This document shows positions 26,695 through 36,014 of a stretch of 64,000 nt of DNA, piece by piece. How positions within the stretch are numbered: position 1 is the first letter of the stretch; every line of letters starts with the position of its first letter. The notes beneath the pieces are model-generated. The model saw nothing but the letters and a program-made list of their open reading frames with translations, ran no database searches and had not been told where the DNA came from. Origin of the DNA: Phascolomyces articulosus (taxonomy: Eukaryota > Mucoromycota > Mucoromycetes > Mucorales > Lichtheimiaceae); NCBI GenBank assembly GCA_025677815.1, contig JAIXMP010000025.1, positions 558,001 through 622,000 on the forward strand. The letters are read 5' to 3'. Position numbers and translations under genes: made by a program.

Positions 26695-27738
26695 CCTACC
26701 AGAGCTGAAGCATGTGCAAAATTGTCATCATATACTCAACCAACTGGTTGGCTGGGGGAGATGGTTCTTCTACAGGCGCAAAGTGTAAACAAATTGACGC
26801 TAGTTTTTCACGGTTGTATGCAGCTCAGTGTTCTTCTTTCATACCATTGAAGTTCAAGGCAGGTGCCAAGTGTTTATGTATTGATAATTATGTAATTAAC
26901 GTAATTTTATTTAGGTTCATGGACTTGGTCTCGAGGCACATTTCAAGACTGTAAATATATAATATCTTTTTTACTAAAGAATAAAAAAAATACTTACCAT
27001 TCATATTTACATTTACACAAAATACAGCTTTTATTCTAATAGTACGATGTATTACATTATAATCTTCAATTATGCTATCATATCTGCCTTCGGCTTGTTT
27101 TTTAAGTTACATTGTTTATTAGACTAAATACATTTTTCTAAATGTTAAATAAATTGTGCCAAGGGATTGCGTCCTGAAATATACACTATTACTGGTCGAG
27201 TCGAGATAATGTATGATTGAGGAGTTGTAGCCGAATCATATTTGAGCGGGGCAGGGAGCAGGTACAGATGTAAATAAGAAGTGGTGGTAGTACTAACTCG
27301 GGATTGAAAAGACATAGCAATCATGGATTGACTGATGCATTCATGGATGTAGATGGGATGTCTGTTTGGCTTCTGTCCGTTCGCACGCTATCATTATTAC
27401 TAGATGTCGCCATGACAAATGACGGTAATAATAATCCAACCAATCTAATTGTAGCTGCTCATGACGGATGTATAAATCGATATGTTATTATTTTAGTAGC
27501 TTGAATTGAACGTAAATGTACATATATCATCGAAAGCACGTTCCATCATAGTCCAAGTATGAGCTAGCTGCCAAATTTCAGAATTGACTTGATTCTCAAG
27601 ACCCATGTCCGAATTCTCGTAACCAATTTCATTTAACAAAATATACATTCGAATAAATATATTTATAACTGACCATGTAGTATATACTATATTATATATT
27701 ATGGTGGGAACTTATATTGTATAAATACTATGACGGAT
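26695..27738. other. Interior of TIR segment, little readable
   Basis: About 1 kb without a clear gene. A 30-residue minus-strand ORF at 27321-27413, rich in Ser/Thr/Asn/Asp, may be a leftover exon. Short plus-strand ORFs at 26712 and 27304 look random. Confidence 0.45.
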
Positions 27739-28125
27739 TCAATCAAGATCGTGACATGGTTTATTATCGAAATCTTGGTCCCAATCTTGTGCTTTCATAA
27801 TCATTTCACGCGCTCCAGAAGACTTTTTTCTGAATTCACTTAGATAAGTCGAATGACTTTATTGCATTGAATAATATTGAATAGTAAGTGGTACACTGTG
27901 TTCTCTTTTCTTTGAAAAAAAAAGATTACCTTCTTGTGCATATTTAAATGTTGGATGGTTTCTTCTTTACGTACTGGGCCTTCCTTTCTGACCACAAGTT
28001 CAGATCTCATTAATTTCCTCTTCAGTAAAGACACTTTTGGTCAAATAAGTCTTGTCCCATGGATCCACCACAAAAGAATGACAAAGGCTAAATATAAAAA
28101 AAATGCTTAGTAAAAACATCGACAT
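27739..28125 (-). pseudogene. Broken gene for a small secreted-type protein
   Basis: From an ATG at 28125 the frame opens with a hydrophobic signal-peptide-like start (MSMFLLSIFFIFSLCHS), continues through VDPWDKTYLTKSVFTEEE and meets TGA at 28000-28002. Protein-like sequence goes on in another frame to a good donor at 27930, then in a further frame in a candidate exon 27739-27838 that ends in an Asp-rich tail before TGA. The three pieces cannot be joined in one frame by GT..AG introns I can find, so at least two lesions are likely. No family recognised. Confidence 0.4.
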
Positions 28126-28379
28126 TTTTTTCATTTATATATATTATGTATAAAACAACAGCTTACTGTTCGTATTTAATGTGATACCATACATATACAA
28201 TACATTCTCCATTTTTCTACCACTGCATCTCAACCCCCATTTACTTCCATCGATCATTGCATCCTATCCGTTCTTAACTTATCCAAATAGAGCTTCTTAT
28301 ATGTATAATAAAAAGGTTAATAATGCTATGTTTTGATCTACCTTATCCTCTTTCGAAAAAAAATTCGTTGGCTGGATTA

Positions 28380-28662
28380 TCAATCTTTGTCTTTTTCCTC
28401 ACTCTTCGTTTTCATATTCTTTACAGTATTAACCATTGTCAACACCATTAATTCTAAGTTTTTATTTTAATAATTATTGGGTATATTCTATTTATTGTTA
28501 TTCAGGTTACATACCTTCTACTACTGAACGCTTTCTTCCTTCTTCTGAAGCGGGCGTGTCCTGCGTAGATGTATTATACCGAAGAAGTTGTCGATGATGA
28601 TGTTGTTGTTTTTACATTGACTGTTTTCGCAACGCCAACGAATCCATTATTGTGTGGTGCAT
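28380..28662 (-). pseudogene. Small gene with one internal stop
   Basis: Candidate exons 28515-28662 and 28380-28453 have a GTATGT donor, a CTTAG acceptor and agreeing phase (GAA codon split G|AA). They read as one 74-codon frame starting MHHTIMDSLALRKQSM, broken only by a TAA at 28612-28614; the tail is Lys/Glu-rich. No family recognised. It could equally be a chance reading in a low-complexity region, or the ATG-proximal part may be leader. Confidence 0.33.
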
Positions 28663-28743
28663 AGAATACACCTGCATTATTATCACGTCGATTTTTTTTT
28701 ATGAAGAAAGATATTAAAGGACTAAATACCATACTAAAATCCT

Positions 28744-28892
28744 AACCGTGTCAAAGTGGAATTCATACAATACCAAATAAAAAACATTACCAGTCATCAC
28801 GCACCAAGTTCAAATTTCCCTAGTCGCCAAATGGAAACTGGTGTCACACCAAGTTAAAAAGCAAATTACGCCAACCATTAGTGAAAATCCTG
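28744..28892 (-). repeat. Right inverted repeat of TA-flanked element
   Basis: Reverse-complement partner of 25829-25996. It ends at a TA dinucleotide next to a (CA)n stretch. Confidence 0.85.
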
Positions 28893-29074
28893 TACACACA
28901 CACACGCGGGCGCGCCTTATAGAAAAATACAGTCCGTGCGCAGAACTATATATGTTTTAAAAGCTTTCTTGTTCTTACTAATAAGAAATATTTATATAAA
29001 TAGTTATCTTTATTTATTCCTAATTATGAATCATCAAAAGAAAAGAAAGAAAGTTTGTTACCATGATAGAATTT

Positions 29075-29084
29075 GTGAATAAGA
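29075..29084. repeat. Target site duplication, left (GTGAATAAGA)
   Basis: Perfect 10-bp direct repeat of 33284-33293, immediately outside the MULE terminus. Duplications of 8-11 bp are diagnostic of Mutator-like elements. Confidence 0.92.
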
Positions 29085-29475
29085 GGGTGGTGTGTTTTTT
29101 TGTGGGCTTTTTGGCATTTTTGTGTATTTAGCCACAGATTTTTTGTGTACTTCGCCACCGGTGTGGATGTTACACAGTACTTTGGGTATTATAAAAAGCG
29201 ACTTTTTTTGTGTACTTTTTTTTGTGTACTTTTTTTTAGGGGCCTGTCTCTTCATGGCGCTCACTCCCCTCACTCAAAAGATTTTTTTTGTGTGGTATTT
29301 TTTGTGTGGTTTTTTTTTTTTTTTTGTGGTTTTTTTTTTTTTTGTGGTTTTTTTTTTTGGTGTGGTATAAACTAGGTATCTATCATTTACAGCATTATAT
29401 AGTCCATATTACAAGCGATTTTTTTTGTGTGGTATTTTTTGTGTGGCAAATTCAAAATGTACTTTTTGTGTGGTT
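29085..29475. repeat. Subterminal T(n)GTGTGG motif array
   Basis: More than ten copies of runs of 5-9 T followed by GTG, GTGTAC or GTGTGG, in the same orientation as the motif in the terminal repeat. A block of about 30 bp built from two such units recurs at roughly 29280 and 29418. Only the left end carries the array. It may be a transposase-binding region, or simple repeat expansion of the terminus. Confidence 0.75.
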
Positions 29476-29971
29476 TATCAAGTGATTTTTATTCATCTTT
29501 TTTTTAAAAAAAACTATCTTAGGCTCTGGTTACAATAGTTATAACTATTCTATTTAACTATTCTATTGACTATATATATCTAATATTTGTCACTTACCAA
29601 GTATATTGAACTATTTACTAACAACGTCATATAATCATACAACTTTACTTCACCAATTCACCTCAGGTTCACATAATTCAACCTGAGTAAACCATACCTT
29701 ATTCACACATGACAAATACATATTGATCCACTTGATCGTACAATATAAAGGCATATAGACCATCCTTATATGAAACCCGAAAGAATAAAACAAAACAACA
29801 ATTGAAATAAACAACAAGAAAAAAAGTCATCAACTTATCTCCAAATGGGTCATTGCCCGTCTATGTTACGAATTAGTTAAATTATAATGCTTTGTCAGTT
29901 AACTATAATGAGTGAAAAGAAAAAAAAAGTTAGTACCATTTTGGTTAACCATATTGAATATTACATACATG

Positions 29972-32900
29972 TTAAATATGGTGTCTTTGGTGATAAAAAT
30001 CCAACCATGTTGTTGATAGTTGCTTTCTCTTCACATAAGGTTCATAGGTGAGTTCCAAACGTGGCCATTGCATATGATTAATTGCTTCGTCTTTCATGAT
30101 AACTGTATAGAAATGTATTCTATCCAAGTGTAATATAATGGGGGTTTTGTCGTCATCTGTATTCTCTGTTTCGACATATGGCAAGAATGTAAATGATGCT
30201 TCAATGGGAGTTGTCAATACAATGACTGGTCGATTATAAACTTGAGCTAAAACAATTGGACATTCCAGATTGTCAAACCACAACCCCATTGTCACCGGTC
30301 CTTCTGGCTGATCAAACTTCTTCATCAATTTATGGTAAAGTGTTTCACCAAACATATCCTTAAACAGTGTCGATTGCTGTTCCATTTTTGTCTTCATACA
30401 TAACTTGACAACAAAACACTGGTCTTCTTTTCCATAAATTGCAAAAGATGCAGCCCGCCAACCACAGTTACCATCATCAACAGGGCTATATCTCCCAATA
30501 ACGCCTTCTTTATCCAACTTGAACTGGCGCATATGTAAATCCGACATGGGAAGAAGGTTAAACTCACGGACCATCGGCTTAAACATCTTCTCTCTATACA
30601 AATAAAACATAACCAGTTATAAATTTTAAAAACATACCATGTTTCTTTTTTTTTATCAGTTATCGGCAATCTGCCTTCTCACCTAGCAGACTTTTCATTT
30701 ATCATCTTCATTCGTTTTAATTCGCGTTCCTCTTCTTCCATTCTTCTTCTCTTCTTGTTCTCCTTATATTCTTCACGTATTTGGTTTGCTTGCTGCTCGC
30801 GCCTGGCTGCCAACAATTCTCGTCTCGACTTACCATGCTCCTCCTTCGGCTGGTCTTTTTTATCGCCGTCAACCTTTCCCTTCTCATCACCACTCTTTTC
30901 TTTTTTCTTTTCTTCCCCTATATAACACAACACATTAATGTAAATGTATGGAATATATATAAAATATCAAAATGTAAACAGTACAATAAATGAAAATCGG
31001 GTACTAACCATGACCAAGAAGAGCTTTGGTAGTGTCAGGTGCACGTCCATCGTTTATAAATCTCTCCTTCTTTGGCTTTGAACTATCATAAAAAGAAATA
31101 TATAAGTACACTAGCTAATCATACAAAAATATGATAATACCTTTTATTTTGAGTGTCTTTAACTCTGAAGCCATTGTCAAAGCATTCAAAGTCTTTTTCC
31201 AGTGATTGTAAGTAATAAAACATTTGACGTAATGTTTCAATCACTGGTTTCTTGGCATGAACAATCCTATAAAGATCTCGATGGTACGCCTCAATGCCAT
31301 TGGTTGTACGACATTTATTTTCTTGCAATTCTTTCTTCAAGACAGCCTTTGATCTGAAAATCATTACCGCAATTTCATCTCTTGTCCACCATTTTAACCA
31401 ACGATGGCAGTTTGGAAATTCGTTGTGTAGATCCTGTACTGCACTATTGAATGTCTTTTCGGTTTTGGCATTATACATCTTGTTCGTCAAATTCAAAAAA
31501 TTATCATCAAAGCCACGAGGAACGACAAAGTGATTGCTGACTATGCGCTGGACCGACTGCTTCCAATGATGATAGCATCCACGAAGGAGCGTAGTTGCAT
31601 CAATGTTGCTTCGAGGAAACGCATCCATAAACGCATCAAGAAAACCTTGACGTTGGGATTGGGAAAAATCCATAACCTATAACAATATATATATATAGTT
31701 CATACATTCAAAAATCACGTACCAGTAAGCAATACAATCAAAATACAGCCGGTTTCGCCGTTCATGTTTACAATGCAACTCGACAATATTGTGGCTGTTA
31801 AGTTACTTGTTTTCACGTCCTTATTCTATGTTCTACAACCTCCCCTCGTCCATATAGTATATGCTCCTTCTATATCAAACATGCTCACATGCTCAAGACA
31901 TTTTTTCATACCCATATCCTTATCACAAACTTCATTAACTGAACCTCTCAATACCCTTTCCCTTTCACCCATCACTCTTTCACCAATCACCTTTTCATCC
32001 AAGCCTTTTACCCCATCACTCGCTCACCATCAAAACACTCATTCTATCACCAACCATCTACACTACAGTAGATCATTTTATACACTTACCAGCCCCGAAA
32101 AATTAATATCCAGTTCCTCGTCTGACTTGCCAAATGCAAATGCAAAGGTACGAAAGAAGGATAGAAAATAAGCCTTGAAATGTGTGGCTGTCAAACCATC
32201 AAGAACAGCTTGAAAAACCACACCAAACTTACCCGTCTCTTCAAAAAATATATTTGTAGAACACAGGTAATAACCCTTCGAGAAACAATCGTATGTGACG
32301 TCGGTGAGGATAGGGTAAGATTGAAAATCGACACGAGCAGCAACAGTTGGGGCACAGAACGTAATGCAGAATTTGCCGGGTGTTATATCGGTCGATTGGA
32401 GGTAATCGGGAAACTCCTCAATAAGATTACCAAGCTCGTCACTAGCAGATTCCAATGAGGGGCGGCTTGAAGGGAGTTTTCCTCTCTTGACAAGAAAATT
32501 ACGTCGGTAACGTTTAATTTTGCCGAGACGATGCAATGTCTTGCTGATTTTGATCATTGGTCGTGCTGGTTGTTGTGGACGTATACTGCTGGTGCCAACT
32601 TTCAACGCGTATGCTGTTTCTGACGGGCATTCAAGCACACGTTCCTCCACTTGGTCAAGAACTTCCATGGTGTCATGCAATGGTTCAAACCTGTTATGAG
32701 TGTGTGTGCCTTGATGGTCAAGTGTACCTATTCTCCCAGTAAACTTGAAGTTCACTCTAACTGAACAACAAATGTGCTGCAAGGAGTGTTCATTACAGAA
32801 TTCACAAGTGCCTTTGACCTGCTTTTCTATACCTTTAGGCGTACTCATGGGTCTGATTATCTTGCCACACGACTTATTGGTACAGTTTACTGCACCCAAA

Positions 32901-33079
32901 CAAATCTTGGTGATACTGAGGCCATTCTTGATGTGGCCATAATTTCTTTGGAAAAGCTGCCATCCAATGCTCATGTCATACACATATTCTTTTTCGTTGT
33001 TTTTGCTGTTTTCCTTTTTAGCTTCGCGAAGTTGGATTTGGTAAATATTTTTACCATCAGGAAATTGAGGGAAAGACAT
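29972..33079 (-). CDS. MULE transposase fused to C-terminal OTU cysteine protease
   Basis: Five exons: 32090-33079, 31141-31676, 31009-31082, 30683-30917 and 29972-30593; 818 residues with all phases agreeing. N-terminal zinc-finger-like Cys/His cluster (about residues 60-125, ending near HQGTHTHNR). DDE candidates: D260 (LTDVTYD), D333 (VMDFSQSQRQGF) and E459 (TTNGIEAYHRDL); the MULE CxxHxxQSVxR block (CYHHWKQSVQR) follows the second Asp. Residues about 515-610 form a highly charged Lys/Glu linker. The C-terminal domain has the OTU signature DDGNCGWRA with Cys655 and a downstream LDRIHFYTV with His772. The two catalytic modules therefore share one polypeptide. The OTU part could remove ubiquitin-like tags from the transposase or host factors; that is inference. 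A 413-nt first intron is the longest. Confidence 0.9.
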
Positions 33080-33283
33080 GGTACAGTAATAAAACAGTGA
33101 TAATGTAATTGGAAGTAATTAAGAAGTAAGAATAATTCAAACAATTTACAAGAGTATCCTTTTAATGTATTCATTTAATTGCGTATAGACTGCTTTTCCT
33201 CTTCCCCGACTGCTTTTCTTCTCGCCTATTTCAATTTTTTGTCAGCTGCTAAATCAAAAAACCCCACAAAAAAACACTCACCC

Positions 33284-33293
33284 GTGAATAAGA
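33284..33293. repeat. Target site duplication, right (GTGAATAAGA)
   Basis: Matches 29075-29084 exactly and abuts the right terminal repeat. Confidence 0.92.
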
Positions 33294-34449
33294 TATCTAA
33301 AAGGAATACAATTAATGATTGCTGATTGTGTCAATATTTTGAGAAAGAAATTTGCGGTATTGTTGACACACTAAAAAAAAAAACTATCAATTTTATTTTA
33401 GTTATAAGGTTTAAAATGTAATACAAGATTGCATATACTAAAATAGTAAATAAATGATGCATGTTTATCAATCTACTTCTGTTTTGTTTAGACAAAAAGT
33501 TTCACAATTATTTTTTATTAGTATTTTTTTGGAATATAATAATACTTCCATGTTTTAAATTTTATTCTAAATGTTGAAAAAAAGATAATGCATCGTTACA
33601 AATGAACAAGAAGAGTATAAATAGGAGAAGTGTATTAGAAAACAATAAAGGAATTTACAAGATGATCAATCAGATTTAGTAATTTTATTTTTCAAAATTC
33701 ATCATTTTTTTTTATTTGGTCGAGAATTCCAAAATTCTTGGGGTCTTTTACCAAAAATGACGAGAACTAAGATAAGAAATAAAATTTCACATCATACATA
33801 CACACGTGTGAAAAAAAAGAGGGGAGAAAGGTAAAAAAGAGAGAGGAGATCTAACGTAAAAAAAAAAATTCTACAATTAAGTCAGATTATCATAGTTTTT
33901 GTTATAGTATTTTTTATTATGATTGGTGCATATTTTCAAATAATCAATTGAATTACCCTTCAACTCCTTTTCAAGATAACCAAATTCCAATTTTTTTAAG
34001 GGAACTCTTTTTTTGGGGGGAGAAGGAAGGAGAAGGTGATATAGGAAAGGGAGAAACTGGTAATATGGTGTATATAATAAACTGTTTGTTATTTTTTTTT
34101 GGGGGGGAGGAGAGAAAGAAATTAAGAATACTTATTACACAAATGGTTTTTTTTCTTGACTCAGAGATACAGAGGGATATAGGTTAAACCTAATAGTGGT
34201 CCATTGACGATTTGATAGTAAGTAATAATAGTTGTTTATATTATTCATCAATGGGATAATAAACCTACTACCCCACATTCTTTTTTTTTTTGTTATAGAA
34301 TTATTGGTTATTATTTGACTGGTACTGTCAGACATTTTTGTTAGTCCGTTCTAATCAATGATGTAAGGGGAATATAGATGAAAAACAAACAAAAAAATCA
34401 AGGGGTTTATAAAGGGATAGATAAGGGTTTCTTTGTTATTTGATCATAG

Positions 34450-34471
34450 TATATATATATATATATATATA
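34450..34471. repeat. (AT)n microsatellite
   Basis: About eleven TA units in the region upstream of the transcription factor gene. Confidence 0.9.
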
Positions 34472-34685
34472 CCTCTTGAAAACATATTCTTCCTCATTTT
34501 TATTTACACAGGTTGTTACTATTACTTATTGAAGGACAACAAAGTAGAACTGCTGTTGTTGCAATAGTAATACAAAACCTTATTTCATTGGGTTGGACGA
34601 AAAAAAAAGTAAAAAAAAAAATCTGTTGTTGGGCCACCACAGAAACTGTATGCTTAAAAAAGAGATCTTTTCTCATGCATGATCA

Positions 34686-34711
34686 TAATAATAATAATAA
34701 TAATAATAATA
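34686..34711. repeat. (AAT)n microsatellite
   Basis: Eight or more AAT units in a gene-free stretch. Confidence 0.9.
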
Positions 34712-36014
34712 AACTTGTCAATCATCATGTGTTTTTATGTTATACTCAATTGGTTGCTATTAATGATATGTATTCTAAATAATAATCATTTGATCAATCA
34801 GAAATACATATTTTAAAACCAGTATAATGGGAAGATAAAAGATAAAATACTTATTATCTACATGCTGACAACTATCACCTCCTAAATATTGAATCCCTTA
34901 AAGCTCTTTATTATAAACCCGTACATAACATACAATGGTTTTTTACATTTGAGATGAAGGCAACCAGCAGAAAAAAAGGGAGGGGGGTCGTGGGTGTTTA
35001 TGAATGATAATAATGTTGATGTTACAATCATTATTAAAAAGAAATAGACAGAAAATTGGGGGAAAAGAAAATCAGCGTGGTGGTGAATGAAATAACTTGG
35101 ATGAAATAATCTTCTATCTCTTATTTAGCATACAGTGTGTGAGTGTGAGTGAAACGTGTTGTGTGGGGTTATCATAACTCTGATTCTTTTCGGCATTTCC
35201 CCTAAATAAGTTTTTTTTTATAAGGTCAGCGATACTAAAATCATCCGGAAAACGAAAATAAAAGTCGATAAAGTTATGTAGGAGATAAATTTTATTATTT
35301 ATCGTCCATGGTCCCCACCAATACATTTATTATACACGTTTTAGATCCACTATCTTACAAATTCCATATAGTCGATCGATGTGATCCGAGGAACAGAAAC
35401 TGGGCAAACCGTGAACCTATTTACTTTGAAAGGAGAGTCGTATGTGTGAAATAGTGATTAGGTAGGTAGTTGTTGATAGATACAGTTAAGATTGATAGTG
35501 AATAGGTAGAAAAGGAATAAGAAGAGAATACTATATAAACATAAAGAAAAGGGTGATGATCATCGGTTTTATTCATACACTATTCTAACAGGTATATGAA
35601 ATAGTGAAAAAAAGGAGCAGCAACAGATATTTACTATTAAGTACGTGTGTGTGTACGTGGTGAACAGCTTTATGCCGCGGAATGGAAAGCCTTTTAAGAG
35701 AACCAATCAAAAAAACAGATTTGCCACAGTATTTTACTTACTCACATCTCTTCACCCAAAGTATTTTATTGGGGGGTCCCATGTTCAAATTCGGTCGCGG
35801 ATTCCGTGTACAAAATACCTTCGAATTTCCCAGAACAAAAATTTCGCATTTTATTTATAAAGCAACCTGCTTTTTTTACTTTTTTTCCATTTCCGAGATT
35901 TTCAAATTTTCTTTTCCTTTTTTTTTCTTCTTTTTTTTTTATTATCATATTTTATTATTTTCTCTTCTTTTTTAAAGGTACCAAGGAAGAAGAAGAAGGA
36001 TAAAAAAAGGAAAC

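Larger units (their letters stand above)
25829..28892. mobile_element. TIR-bounded ~3.1 kb segment, Tc1/mariner-like ends
   Basis: The ends are long inverted repeats reading inward: the left begins TAGGGTCTTCACTAATGG and the right (reverse complement) CAGGATTTTCACTAATGG. Each is immediately flanked by TA (25827-25828 and 28893-28894), the target of Tc1/mariner elements. Similarity continues for about 150-170 bp, including a TTTTTAACTTGGTGTGACAC block identical at both ends. No DDE transposase was readable inside; instead there are small minus-strand gene-like structures. It may be a non-autonomous element with cargo, or two solo MITE-like copies that happen to lie inverted. Confidence 0.6.
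29085..33283 (-). mobile_element. Intact Mutator-like (MULE) transposon with OTU domain
   Basis: A 4,199-bp element. The left end starts GGGTGGTGTG then T7 then GTGGGC; the right end (reverse complement) starts GGGTGAGTG then T7 then GTGGGG, giving a terminal inverted repeat of about 22 bp with one gap and a few mismatches. Both ends are flanked by the identical 10-mer GTGAATAAGA. Inside is one minus-strand gene of five exons with no stop or frameshift (29972-33079). The right end leaves about 200 bp for a promoter; the left end has about 890 bp of non-coding DNA with a T/G-rich motif array. A perfect target duplication and an open gene suggest recent insertion. Confidence 0.92.
33294..36014. 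other. Long gene-free region, promoter/leader of Zn2Cys6 gene
   Basis: 2.7 kb without a supported gene. It has poly-A/T and poly-G tracts (33800-34100), a (TA)n tract at 34450-34471 and (AAT)n at 34686-34711. The last 150 bp before the ATG are strongly pyrimidine-rich and end in TTTTAAAG next to a purine-rich leader, which looks like a 5'-UTR intron acceptor near 35979. A short ORF at 35682-35975 would then lie in the leader or its intron. Confidence 0.55.

Noticed and set aside
28000..28002. TGA in the small secreted ORF as a selenocysteine codon
   Set aside because: The frame meets another stop soon after and the protein-like continuation is in a different frame; no SECIS-like reason to expect recoding.
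29092..29485. Overlapping Phe/Val/Cys-rich ORFs
   Set aside because: Translation of the T(n)GTG low-complexity array of the MULE; not protein-like.
31764..32171. Plus-strand ORF within the transposase gene
   Set aside because: Covers the first intron and exon edge of the minus-strand transposase; the intron model gives correct phase and MULE motifs across the junction.
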